DNA from: Linnemannia hyalina
Lineage: Eukaryota > Mortierellomycota > Mortierellomycetes > Mortierellales > Mortierellaceae
DNA: 64,000 nucleotides
Assembly (NCBI GenBank): GCA_019671135.1
Contig: JAHRHY010000001.1
Span: 3,906,001 to 3,970,000 of the forward strand
Direction of reading: 5' to 3'
Under the pieces are notes generated by a model. That model saw only the letters and a list, made by a program, of their open reading frames with translations. It was not told where the DNA came from and did no database searches. Below, in pieces: positions 22,298 to 33,822 of the stretch. Made by a program: the position numbers and the translations under genes. Positions within the stretch are counted from its first letter, which is position 1; each line of letters opens with the position of its first letter.

Positions 22298-24859
22298 TTT
22301 TTTTTAATGTATCTCTTTTTTGAATAAGATCTTGATGGGTGGTGTGAGTCGGAGAAAACGGTTGGAGAGCGAGAGAGGGAGAAGGAGATAAGCCCAAAAG
22401 CGAGGGGGAGAAAAGAGTGACCGAGAAACCGAGAAAGGGAAGAAAAAAAGGCGTCGAGGGTAGACAGCGAGCGAGAGCGAGAGCGGACTCAGAAAATAAA
22501 ATCGCGAGCTAAAAACGCAAGGGTTCGAAGGTGAGGAGGAAGTGAAGGAAGCAATGGGGAAGATGAAGTGGAAGTGAAGGAATGAATGAGTTGAAGAAGT
22601 AGCGATGAGAAAAGAGGAAATGAGGTAGGGTAGTATGAGTAAAGGGGTACCGTTGAATAAAGGATGGAAGGTAGAGGAATAACAAAGAACAAGGAACAAG
22701 CGAAAGAAGAAGGAAATGAAGAAAGAGGAAAGGAAACACCGAAGGGACCACAAGGAGTAAGGAGTGTGCTAAAATAAAGTGGCAAAGTCATTTCTATTTG
22801 GACAAATGGGAAAAGAGAAACATGCAGAACAGTGGGGAAAGACGACAAAGTAGACAATGCATCACTGCAACGGACCAAGACAAGAGCTCTCTCCTTTGCA
22901 TACATCCTCTTTTGCACACATCCAATTGGACAAAGAAAGGGCTGGACCCCCTCCCTTTCCAATCGAGCAAACGAAGGGTCAGGCTACATGTCTGTAATTA
23001 GAACCCCTTTTCTCTTTTCCACACCCCTCACGCTTTGGTCGCTCAGGCATCTCTTCCACAGGGACAACTAGAAAGGCATTCTTCTTTCACGCAGGGAACA
23101 TAGCAAGAGAAAGGCAGGTGGGCAAAGAACAACAACAGAACACAGTTCGACCATTTTCATGCTCCAGCAACGGAATGACGAGGTAACTCCAAGACGCTAA
23201 ATGATGATAACAGACGTCGACATCCTTTGAAAATGAACACACGATGTAAACAAAGTGAGCACCTTCCTCCTTTCTCAGTGTTCTCACTTTTCCTTCTTCC
23301 CTCGCAGTTTCCTTTTCTTCCCGTTGGAACTTCGTACTATGTGCATTTTATTAGTGTGTGTCCAAATATAAGGGACCCTATCCTGTGGGGAACTCTGTCC
23401 TGTGCCATTTCCTCGGTAGCTTTTTCATCTCTTGGACGAGAAAAAAGATGGGCTGTTTATTTGTTTTGTCCTTACTGCTCCTATAGTGGTTTCTCCTTCC
23501 TCTGCATCAATGTTATTATTTCTCGCATTTTTCTCCTCACGAGAAACATACGAACTGTAAACAAAAGATGGGCATCAGTGGAAGAGTGTGGAATATACAA
23601 GAACACAAGAGAAGGAGAAGAAGACAATTGACAATGGCGCCCGGAAGAATGAAACCCACATGGACAGTCGGACAATGGAAACCACTCTCTATCTCCTACG
23701 CTGTTGTAAACATAAGCACTAAAGTCGACTTCGCATCCATCAGAGAATGACGATGACGAGAGAAGAGAGTTTGAACAGAAGAGGAGTGAATGAAAAAAAG
23801 GAAGAGGAAGGAAGTCATCTGGTTCGTCCTCTCATATCAATTGAAATAAAGTTTGTTCGTTTCAGCCTGCGTGATCAGTCATCAGTCGAGGCCCCGCTCC
23901 ATCCTGACTGGACAATCCCATGCCCTTACGATTCCCATGAGCACAACAAGGACGGGGCACAAAAAGAAACAGCGCCAGGTAAGTAAGCGAGGTGTGTTTT
24001 TGTGTGCCTTGGAGCACAAGGAGGGAAAAGAGTTCATGTCTGCTGTCGGAACACAAAATCAAAAGGAAGGAAGAGGGAGAAGGTTGACAGAAGAGGAAAA
24101 CATCTTCGCTTTCACAGCAGGTGTACCTGGCTGGGCGCAATCGGGTTTTGTAATAAGTGGGCGGGTTCAATTGCAACACAACATGCCACCTTGTAAAAGT
24201 TTTGCTGCTGGGAAAAAATTGGGACCACTCCGGATAAACGGAAAAAGTCCTTCGGCATCAATTGGCTATTATCCTCCTCTTCTCATTCCCACCAGAAACG
24301 CCCCAACTTTTCTGGTCACCGTTAGTCACTAGGCGCTAGGAAGTGTCATCGCCACGCCAAGACTATTGTTAAAATAGTATTAAATAGTTCGAAGCAACCC
24401 GACCTTAATCCCTCTACTATACCTCTCAGTCGCACCAACTTAGACTCACGTCTCGAATACATGTGATTGTGGGCTTGTTCATGCATGGGTTCCCAGTCCT
24501 ATTGTTTCTGTTTCCTCGTTCCCTCTCTCTCCACATGTGCCTTTTTATTCTCTTTCTTATTGCTTCGCTTCAACCCAATCTCACTCGACATGCATCTGTT
24601 CAGTGTCAGGAGATGGAGAGGGAGAGAAGGATGGAAGCAAAGACACTCTTTTCTTTCAGCGCCCTTTTGCTCTCTCTCCTTATTTTTCTTTTCTTTCTTT
24701 CTTCTTTCCATTTCTTTCTCTCTTCTTTTTTTCACCCCTCTCAACGACACATCCATCCAACGAATCCCTGACAGCTATACCAAAATAGCACTCGATACCC
24801 ACCCACTAACTCAAGACATCACAACAACAACACAACACGACAAACATACATAGCACAGA
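22298..24859. promoter_or_regulatory. 2.56-kb divergent intergenic region
   Basis: Lies between the divergent starts of the arrestin-like gene and the histidine phosphatase gene. The first 460 bp (22300-22760) are almost pure purine on the plus strand, that is CT-rich on the arrestin sense strand. A CT-rich tract at 24650-24740 precedes the phosphatase start. I found no coding exon or RNA gene in between, though a non-coding transcript cannot be excluded. Confidence 0.5.
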
Positions 24860-26753
24860 ATGCCAAACATCAGCCTTTACTTTGTGCGGCACGGCCAACG
24901 CATCGACCAAGTCGACTCCTCCTGGGCAACAACCTCCCCTTGTCCACAAGACCCACCCCTCACCCAACTAGGAAAACGTCAGGCTCGACAAACTGGTACC
25001 ATGATCCGGGATTTCGCCCATGAGAGTTCTTCTTCTTCGCTCTCCTCACCCGTCTCCGTGTTCGCATCCGTATCGGCTATGTGTATTGATGATAATGGGG
25101 TCAAGATGGCGAAGGTCTCTGCGTCCGGGATCCAGACAGAGAACGGCGGCGGTGGTGGGAACAAGGATGAGGACGAGAGTGTTCCGCAGCAACAGAGAGG
25201 TCAAGGAGGAAGTGGAGGAGGGCGCAGTGATAATGAGTCATCGGCTACAGCGGCTACAACGACCTTACAGGGAATGACGCCTCCAGAATCTCCAGACCTC
25301 TCCCGTGCACCACCATCAACAACAGGAACAACTCCCCCTCACAACCAAGACAACACATCAACGGCATCGTCAACACAGCAAGGACAGGGACAAGATGAAG
25401 AAAAGGCGACAAGGCGGGTCAGTGGTCCTTCGACCTTCTCTTCTTCTTCACATATGAACAGCAACAACAGCAGCAGCAGGAGTAAGAGGAGACCTCACCA
25501 CTTTGCGATCGTCACAAGCCCGTTCTTGAGGTGCTCTCAGACTGCGATCGAAATGGCGATCGGGATGCGGAGTTTACCCGCCACCGTCAAGTCTTTGTCG
25601 GGAACAACAGGTGTCGCTGAAACAAAACCTCAACAGCAACAGCAACAGCAGGAGGATGGCGATGCGGTGACCATTGCCGTCGAGACTGGGCTATCAGGCA
25701 AGTTAACAAAAACAAAATAAGAAGCGTACAAAAAAAGGAAGGACGAGAGGAATGGAATGGAATGGAATGGAATGGAAATGAATGTTAGTCTCCCATGAGC
25801 GATTGAGAGGAATGGATGGGAATGAGTACATCTCGAAGTTGTTTTGTTTCGCCTTTGTGTTTGTGTTTGTGTTCATGTCAGTGTGTTTTGTTTCGGTGTG
25901 TTTGTGTTCGTGCCAGTGTGTGTTTTGTGTGCCCCTGAGAAGTCTCCACATACAATCGCATACAAAAGTCACCAAAAAAATAATAATCATGTGTTTGCTG
26001 TCCAGGTACAAAGAACCATACGCAGCCGAGTAATAAGCCCAACCTCCTAACCTCCCCTCTCCCTTTCTCTCCCCTCCCTCCCCCACAATAGAATGGCTGT
26101 CAATGGACTACGTATCAGGCCAACCCCCAGAATCCATAATCGTCCAACGGATCCAAGAATTTGCCATGTCCCGCCGCGACCACGAACAATACTACACCAT
26201 CGACTGGAAGTACCAGGCAAAGGACAGGTCCCTACCCTCTTGGCCCGAGACACGGGAGGATATGCAATCGCGGCTTGAACGTGCCCTTGCTCATATCCTT
26301 GATACCTACACTGGTTCAGGGACGAGTAACAGCAAGTATAGCGGTCATGATCTGTCGATTGTGTTCGTCACCCACGCCTCGCCCGTCAATGGTAAGTTTT
26401 GAAAGAAGCGGGATACGATGGAAAAAAAATGAAAACTGTTCGTTGTTGTTTTGTCTGCTCAAACAAATTCCTAACTACGAGATGGGTTCCTCTCTTCGCT
26501 GTTGACATATGAATATGTAGCATTGCTGGAAGCATGTCTAGAGACGCCGATCCTAGTCCCAGTTCCCAACTGCTCCATCTCCCGCTGTCGCTGGACCTCC
26601 ATCTCCTCCACCGACATCACCACCATTGGACAGGAACATAACACAAGTGTATTGGTCCAATCCACGAGGACTCACACCATTGCAGGACAGGACGGACGCT
26701 GGCTGCTGGATTATCAAACCCATACCCGACATCTTGACCGCGATCGTCGATGA
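24860..26753 (+). CDS. Histidine phosphatase superfamily protein, UBASH3/Sts-like (456 aa)
   Basis: Exons 24860-25697, 26092-26391 and 26521-26753. Intron 1 has a GC donor (CAG|GCAAGT); only this join gives the conserved frame LSEWLSMDYVSGQPP. The catalytic RHG triad is at residues 9-13 (FVRHGQRID). The second-half motifs are HFAIVTSPFLRCSQTA and IVFVTHASPVN, which carries the second catalytic His. About 150 residues of Ser/Gly/Gln-rich, probably disordered sequence sit between RHG and the SPFLRC motif, a large insertion for this fold. The family hydrolyses phosphate monoesters (sugars, phosphoproteins); substrate here unknown. The C-terminus WLLDYQTHTRHL fits related fungal proteins as I know them. 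No membrane segment or signal peptide. Confidence 0.85.
25749..25777. repeat. GGAAT pentanucleotide repeat in an intron
   Basis: Five consecutive GGAAT-type units inside the GC-AG intron (25698-26091) of the histidine phosphatase gene. A GTGTTT-type degenerate repeat follows at about 25850-25930. Seen directly. Confidence 0.85.
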
Positions 26754-27080
26754 TTTTGTCACACCAGAACAAATAATCGTCTTTCTTGTTCATCTTTATT
26801 TGTCAACCATCTGTACCATAGCTGAAGAATAAAATGTCGATGTCGTTCATACGACAAAGATGCATAACATTGTGAATTGGGGGACAGGAAGCGGAAGGTT
26901 AAACCAATATGAAAAGAGAATGGAAAAAAGGGAGTAAGCCAGAAAAAAATATAGAACGCGAAAGAGAAACGTAGAAAAGCCCATCCGCAACAATTGCACA
27001 AAAAAAAAGAAAAGCCATCCAATAAAGTGGAACAAGATTGATATCGCAATATCCTCCAAACCAACCGCAACAGCCTCAGC
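26754..27080. other. Convergent 3' region
   Basis: About 330 bp between two converging genes. The first part continues an open frame past the phosphatase stop in another register, which I regard as chance. AATAAAATG at 26828-26836 is a candidate polyadenylation signal for the phosphatase gene. No gene seen. Confidence 0.5.
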
Positions 27081-30000
27081 TTAGATCAAGGTGCTGGCAT
27101 TCTTGCGCTCACTCAACAACCTCATAAAGTCCATCATAATCTCATCATAGGCCGGGCAGAGATCATGGTATGGCCAGAGGATCGACCGTCGGCCGTTCAG
27201 AACCGTCACATCAACTCGCTCGATCAAGAAACTGACGTAGGCTGGGATGAGGGGTTTGTGGTGGTAGACCCATTCGAACAGCTCTCGGACCGCTCGATCG
27301 ACATCCAGACGTGAGAGGAGGGCTACCTTGGACAAGTGCATTAGACCAGAGAGTTGGTAACGAGTCGCAACTTCGTAGACGTCGCGCCAGGGAAACTCTC
27401 CGACCATCGTCGTCGTCGTCGTTGTTGTTGTTGTTGTCGCCGCAGTTGCTGCTGCTGCTGCCGGTGCATTGCCATTGCCGTTACCGATGGCATTGTCAGT
27501 AGTGGTGGTGGTGCCAGGCATAAGTGTCGGAGCTACGGCTGAGGTGACGATAGGTGTCAAGGGAGAAGGCGGCGGACCCATAGGCAGATCCACAGTTGAG
27601 GCGCCCAAGGCAGAGGACGGTCCACTTATAGAAGATAACGTCGTGCCAGAGGCTGCCTCAGTTGCTGCTAGAGTCGCAGCTGCAGTGAGAGCCTCTAGTC
27701 CAGTCATGACAGTAGAGCCTGAGCCAGATTCAACGCCTGTAGCTGTGGTCATAGCAAGTGCAGTTGCTGACATGGTAACTGAACCGGCATCCTGGGTGGC
27801 AGTGGCAGAAGAGGCAGCTGCTTGCTGCGGTTGCGGCTGCGGTGCCTGATTGGCAAAGACACCGGTAACAGGGACGTGGCCTATGTACATGAAATGCAGC
27901 ACTGCACGAAATACCACTGAACTCGTGTCGTTCACCTCGATCATGATCTTTGCTCGAGACCGATCCTGGCTCGCCTGACCTGAGCCATTTCCTCCTCCTC
28001 CAATACTGAATGGCCCACCACCACCATGAGGATACCGAGACGAGCCCTGTCTATCCGATGATCGCTGCTGCGGTTGAGGGCGCAGAGGCTGGGCATATCC
28101 TTCTTCGTCAACGACCGCCTCAGTCTCAACAGCCATCATTCTGGTTCCTTCATCCTCTGCATCTTGTCCTGCTGCTGCCATAGACGATTGCGACGACTGA
28201 TTCTGTTGTTCGATCAGTGCTCGGAAGTAGGCATGACTCTCAAGGACAACGCTATGCGCGTAAAAGACTTCGCCAGACGGTCGAAGAGTGATGGAGACGT
28301 CCTTAGAGATGATGTCGTAGTACATCTCCTTGAGGTTTCGACGACAGTATGCAGAATTTTGTTGACGCGCAAGTGGCAGGGGGATGTCTGGTCGACTGTT
28401 GCGTGTTCGCGACAGTTGGTCTATCTCGAAGCTAGTCAGCGACAATGTAAACCCGTAACTGGCCTCGTTGAATGTGATCGATGCAGGATCCAAGTGAACT
28501 AGAGGTCGAATACCAAGAAAAGAAAAAAATGTCAATATATATTCGTTGGAACAAAAGATGGCTTATCTTTTCGCCAAATTCTCTGGAGAGATAAAAGCTC
28601 TTACTGGTGAGTCCACCTCGGTTCAGGAGAGCCTGGCCTTGGATCCGTCGACTCAACTCGACGCGTCGACTCGCATACCCAATCACTTGGACAGTCTGCA
28701 GTCTGCGGACCTTAGACCGGTGTTCAACCAACCGAGCTGTCGACGAGCTCGGACAGAACTGGATCCGAACCGAGGTCCGAACCCGCTGTTGCTGAATCGT
28801 CTCGACAAAGACCACATGCCAAGATGGGTTGACATTCAACACGGTCGTGCTCGGAACTCCTTCCGTGGGCGGGCGTGAGGATTTGGGAATGTCAACGTTC
28901 AGAGTCACCTCGATCGGAGGTGGACCTTGCTCCTCTTCTTCTAGGATGTAATCCATCTCGAGATCTCCACCTGCGCTCCCGTCATCACCCATACCGCCGC
29001 CGCTGTTTCGAGGGCCGTAGATCGAAATGGGTGCTTGGGCCGGGAGGACCGTCTCAACAGGACGTGGTTCATGTGGACATGTAGAGCCGTATCCAGAGCC
29101 GTCTCCATTTCCATCACCACCACTACCACTACCACCAACATCATAGGCAGGAGGCGGTGGGGGTGTCGGTCTCGCTGATGGTGGTGAAGTCAATGGTGCT
29201 CTGCCCGCTTGAAGGCGAGATATCGTGAGGAGAGGTGGAGGGATATCCCTCTGGCTCTGCTGCTGTTGTTGTTGCGAGTGATCATGTCGTCGCAGCGCAG
29301 GATCTGGATTCAAGTTGGGAAGAGCATTGACATCGATCGTGGCGCCTGACTGCCGATGATATTGATGATCTTGACTTCGGTGTGTCAGTTGCGGAGGTGG
29401 GTAAGGGCTCACACGCCCAAAGCTAACCGGGCTACCTCTTGGGCGCGAAGACAAAGACGACGATGACGACGAGACAGGGCTTGCATGACGGCCTGACGTG
29501 GAACTCGACAACCTCGGAGAAGACCTTTGGCGACCAGTCGTGGTGGTTGGATGCGCGGGGGCCAAGAAGGGTGTACTCGACATTCCGACGGGACCACGCT
29601 GGCTCTGCTGCAATGATGTCTGGTGCTGCGATGGTTGCACGTGCCACACATGCTGTGGCTGCTGCAGCTGTCGTTGCTGTTGCCAGTGTGTAATATTGGG
29701 CGCTTGATTCTGGAAGGGATGTGCTGCAGGAAGACGAGGCGTAGCTGGTGTAGAAGGTGACGTGCGGCGTTGTTGCTGTTCTTGCAAGAGACGTTGCTGG
29801 TACTGCCTATGGATCGCAAGTGCTTCAGCTTCCTGTTCTCGTGCCTCAGCCGACATGCCACCACCGCCGCCAAATCCAAACATCTCCTCAGCTGGACCTT
29901 GTGCCACACCCCCACCTCGAGGACCTGTTAGATACTGCTGCTGCTGGGCGGTAAAAGTACTGTTCCTGCTGCTGCTTGAAATGAGCTGCTCCGAGCGGGG

Positions 30001-30312
30001 ACCAACAGAAGACGAGGAGGAAGAGGACATCGAAGACGGTCCGTAAGGGTGTTGCTGGGGTTGCTGTCGTGGAGCTAGAGGAATACCACTACCGCTTTGG
30101 TATTGCTGAGGGAAAGGAGGTGGTGGATGGAAGGCTGAGGTCAAGAGTTGGTTGTGGCCCTGATGATGGCCAAGACGTGAGTCGACGCGAAGGTGTTGTT
30201 GTTGAGATTGCGGGTGTTGGCGCTGCTGTTGTTGTAATCGTTGTCTCTGCTGTTCCTGTTGCTGTTGATGTCTCCGGATCAGCGTCTCTTCTTGGTTATT
30301 ATCGTTGTCCAT
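27081..30312 (-). CDS. Gln-rich BTB/POZ-like protein (1041 aa)
   Basis: Exons 28605-30312 and 27081-28498, intron 106 bp. The first 450 residues are Gln/Pro/Ser/Gly-rich and probably disordered, with Gln runs. A beta-rich region follows (EVTLNVDIP, NPSWHVVFVETIQQQ, VQVIGYASRRVELS ... FTLSLTSFEI) that could be a MATH-like or other sandwich domain (uncertain). The BTB core starts at about residue 635 (DVSITLRPSGEVFYAHSVVL then ESHAYFRALIEQQ), is broken by a disordered insert, resumes at IMIEVNDTSSVVF with AVLHFMYIGHVP, is broken again by about 150 Ala/Thr/Gly-rich residues, and ends in helices (VYEVATRYQLSGLMHL). BTB proteins usually dimerise or bridge to Cullin-3 ubiquitin ligases; that role is an inference. 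No zinc finger or kelch repeat seen. Confidence 0.8.
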
Positions 30313-30673
30313 GGCGAGGACTAGGGAAAAAAAGGTGGAGGGACTATGAGAAGGATAGAGTACGTGAAGAGTTGATATTGAGTTGAAGCAGCAGCAAAAT
30401 TAGAGAAGAAAGAGAGGAGGAAAAGAAGGGAATGGGCAAAAGGACAGAAAGGAGGAGGACGCAATGTCTTATTCCTCCTCTTCAGAGAAAGGACGGCGAT
30501 GATTCGGGGCCTCGCTCTTTTGTCATCATTTTTTTCCTGGGTCGCGTGAATACCACTGACACTACCACTGCACAAATCCTGACACCATCACACTTTTGCG
30601 AAACAATCACTGAAACAAACATTGGGCGACTGGCGACTGATCAGCACATCCTGTGGTTATATTTTGATCAATG
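30313..30673. promoter_or_regulatory. Upstream region of the BTB gene / 3' flank of the Josephin gene
   Basis: A 361-bp gap. The plus strand is purine-rich at 30325-30470, so the BTB gene has the usual CT-rich sense-strand leader. No defined element seen. Confidence 0.4.
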
Positions 30674-31946
30674 CTATGACGCGTCTTCTTCGCTTGTTAC
30701 TGCTATTGGCTCTAACGCGACTGTTCCTGGTGTGCTCCCAATTTCTCCGTACTGTTGTTCCGTTGACTCGATCGTGGCACGGTGTACGAGGAATAACCGC
30801 CCGTCATGGTGGAGAATCTCGTTAAGGAACTCAATCGTCTAGCAATCCAAGTGTTAAAAGTCAGTGTGCGATCACAACAGAGCAAAAAAGGATAACATTG
30901 TGCGACACACAAAGAGCAAATCTTACTGTTGTACTTACATCGTCAAATCCAGCAAACGCGGTAGGTTGGGATAATCTCGAGTCCAGATTCACAAATGCAC
31001 CGTTCGAGAGCCGGAGGATGCCAAACCAATGCTGCCCCTTCCAGAACGGAACCCAGCGTGGACTTGTCGGTACATGTACAATCAACCCCACCATTGAATC
31101 ATCCTGCTGTATCAGGCTCTCAGCGATATCTAAAAGTGTCAAAGAACGAGGGAGACGCGATTGTTAGCATTTATGCAAAATCATAATGAATCAACAGAGA
31201 ACAAATGGACCGTTCGCAATGCATGAATGTATTCCCCCCTCTGTACCTCGCCGTGCATCAAACCAGGCCAGTGTACAATGCTGTTTGTTCAGGGCTGCCT
31301 CAAGCACACTCACGTCATAATAACCCATGCCCCTAGGAAACGAAGAAATTAAATCAGGGTCGACAGTTAGTACCGTCCAGACACCCAAACGTTCCTCACG
31401 AGACACTCGAAATAAAATAGGGGAGGGAGAGAGGAGTCTTACATGGGGCTCTTATATGGGTTCTTCCAAATAGTCATTTGCAAACTCTCTTGAGCAATCT
31501 TGCGGAGGTCTTCTGCAATGACGTCCAGGTCTGCTATTGAATAGACAGGTCCTTGTAGCTATTAAGTATATCACGAAGAGTGGGTGAGGGTGAGTGGGTG
31601 GGTAAGCCGTAACGTGATGACACCAACTAGTTGTGTGTTGTTGGCGGGTAACGCTCCTCTCTCTTAAAAATTGGTCCAGAAAACTGTATTGTCGGGAAGA
31701 CTGCCATAGGGTGGAAGGACGTACCAGGTTATTGAGTGTGTGCTATACGCAGAGGCAGCAAACAAGGAAGAAGGAGAGTGGGTTGAAATATGTTGGTTAG
31801 TCCATGGGTCGATCGTTTGTCATTGTCCGGTGTGAGGGAATGTCATGAACCTGGAGAGATGGCGGGTAGAGCAGACACACCTTTCCGCATTGGCCGTGGT
31901 TCTGACATTCATGGTAGAGTGATCGTGCGGAGTTGATCTGCGCCAT
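30674..31946 (-). CDS. Josephin-domain deubiquitinase (213 aa)
   Basis: Six exons: 31881-31946, 31725-31742 (18 nt), 31443-31558, 31247-31332, 30939-31129 and 30674-30838; all frames agree. The catalytic Cys lies at the end of exon 1 (NHGQCGK), followed by HTLNNL from the 18-nt exon and LQGPVYSIADLD. Downstream are GYYDVSVLEAALN, LAWFDARR, the catalytic His in KGQHWFGILR, and NLDSRLSQPTAF with the Asn/Asp-type third residue. The whole protein is one Josephin domain plus a short acidic tail, like human JOSD1/JOSD2 and unlike ataxin-3, which has ubiquitin-interaction motifs and polyGln. Ubiquitin hydrolysis is inferred from the intact catalytic residues. The start codon is the only ATG upstream of exon 1 in frame. 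Confidence 0.9.
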
Positions 31947-32356
31947 GTGTTCTTGTTGTTGTTGTTGTTCTTGGATGCTGAGGTGAATGAAAGTGAAAAG
32001 GGTGTGAAGGAGAGAGGTGCTTAGGGCAGAAGGTGAAAACTAGAAGGGCTCGCCAATGGTTGACATATACCACACACACAGTCACGTTTCAATTTTCCAA
32101 CGGGCGAATTAAGAACAAAAGTTGGCTTCAACAAGGAAGGCTCTGTTCGAATTACCAGCAACACGGCTTTGACCGATTCTTAGCAATGGATATCAAGATG
32201 AGGGCCGCCCGAGTAACAGCTTTATTTAAAGCGCCAAGTTTCTTCCATCCGCGGCTGTGTAGAATAGGATTGAAGGAAACGCAAATCGCAAGCAAAATGA
32301 AAAATAAAATGGTCCAGAGCCAACGAACAAGAAAAAAGAAAAACGAGCGCCACCAA

Positions 32357-32590
32357 TCAGCACAAACCTTCTTCGTCTCGGCCGATGAATGATCTGATCC
32401 ATAAGTTCAGCTTGATCGCCATGGCTCTCTTTCTCTCCTCATTCATTTTCAGAAGTAACCCTTCCTTTACTACTTTCTCCAAGTCAACTATCATTCGCTC
32501 TTCGCCAGAACAAAACAGCATGCGCAAGTCATAACCAGAAGCAATCACCACATTTACAAATCCCAAACCATAGTCAGTTTCCTCGTTCAT
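32357..32590 (-). CDS. Possible small protein, 77 aa (doubtful)
   Basis: Open frame from ATG 32590, with balanced amino-acid composition and a helix-like middle (ERMIVDLEKVVKEGLLLKMN). No recognised domain, no CT-rich leader before the start and no clear splice partners. It could be an exon of a gene I could not assemble, or chance. Confidence 0.25.
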   Translation of the reverse strand: MNEETDYGLGFVNVVIASGYDLRMLFCSGEERMIVDLEKVVKEGLLLKMNEERKRAMAIKLNLWIRSFIGRDEEGLC

Positions 32591-32940
32591 AGTTACTTTT
32601 CTTTCTTAAGAGGAATGTCCTCTAGTATTCGTTCCTCATGCTCTCGTTGGTGCTCGTCTACTCGTCTCTTCCTCTGTTCCTTCTATCTGTTCCTTGTTCC
32701 AAACTCGCTGAAAGTGGTGGGGTGGGTTGGTCATGTTTGTGGGCGTTAGTTGGTTGGTGAAGAAGCCTTCTTCTGTGATGATTTGAGTGTTGATTGTGTG
32801 AGTTGGAGTGGAGGGACTTGACCCGCACGAAGGTCAAGGCGCGAGGGGATAGGTATACCAGGGTAGTAATATAGAAAGAAAATTATGTGTAGGGCATGTA
32901 AGGAGCAAAGGGTAGAAAAAGATAGAAGAAAGGAAAAAAA

Positions 32941-32985
32941 GGAGAAAAAGGAGAAAAAGGAGAAAAAGGAGAAAAAGGAGAAAAA
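32941..32985. repeat. Five tandem copies of a 9-bp unit (GGAGAAAAA)
   Basis: Exact 9-bp periodicity over 45 bp, seen directly. On the minus strand it forms a long pyrimidine tract that would suit an intron upstream of an acceptor, but no firm gene is assigned here. Confidence 0.9.
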
Positions 32986-33822
32986 GAAAGTGGAAGAGAG
33001 GGTATTTACCCTGTCCCTCCTGGTGGAAAAAACGCGTTTGTCTCATATGTTCGCGTTCGAGATTCCGCAGTCCAGCTTGTCTGCTTGTCTCAATCAAAAA
33101 CGCGTGCTGTTTTCTATCCGTCGCGCTTAATGCCAGCCTACTTCTTCATCTCAACCCCGTGATATTCTGGAAGAAAACCGTCCCAAAAACTTTCATGCAG
33201 AGCAAACTCCAAAGAACCACCCATGGTACAAGATTGGACCCCCAGTTTTTGTGGGAAGTCAACAGCAATCTCTCACTTTACAAGAAAGAAAAAAGAAGTT
33301 GAGTTAGATAAAGCAAGTGCTTTGCTGGTCAGCACCTTGGATTTATTCCATAGGAAAGAACACGTAGTTTTTTTTAGAGAAGGAAGTGAGGATAGCGAAA
33401 GGAAACAATGGTGCGAGGTTAGCGTATGGACTTCAATTGGATGGCCTTTGTTTTCAAGGGCGTAAAGTATCGCCATTCTTCATGTGGGAAACGATAAAGA
33501 ACTCCAAAAAATATGACGCGAAAGGCCACAAAAAAGAGAAGGAAGAAGTTAATTGTTGTTCCCACAGGCCTGGTTACACCTCTTGTCTAATCGTCGTTCG
33601 CTTGAGCGAATCGCATCCACATCATACCTTGACGAGCGCAGTGCACAAACACACATCCCCATCAATCCGGCCCCTTCCCTCCATAGTCTTATGAACAAAA
33701 GAAGAGTATCTAGGAGGAAGGCTTTTAATCGTTGCAAACAAAAGAAAATCTACCACCTGTACACAAGTAAAACAAAAACGCGTGTCGCGTCCTTCTTTGC
33801 TTTTCCTCTCTCCCTCCACCAT

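Larger units (their letters stand above)
31947..33822. other. Gene-poor 1.9-kb interval with doubtful coding fragments
   Basis: Between Josephin and RraA-like genes. It holds a possible 77-aa frame (32357-32590), a minus-strand segment at about 33010-33097 that reads like an exon (QAGLRNLEREHMRQTRFF followed by a GT donor), and further purine-rich open stretches at 32600-32790 on the minus strand. I could not connect them into one convincing model. A 9-bp tandem repeat is at 32941-32985. The rest shows nothing recognisable. Confidence 0.4.

Noticed and set aside
22304..22962. Ser/Phe/Leu-rich open frames upstream of the arrestin start, up to 157 codons
   Set aside because: They are translations of the CT-rich leader in several overlapping frames, which indicates composition, not coding.
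33045..33075. tRNA B-box-like GTTCGAGATTCCG
   Set aside because: No A box, anticodon arm or acceptor pairing could be drawn around it.
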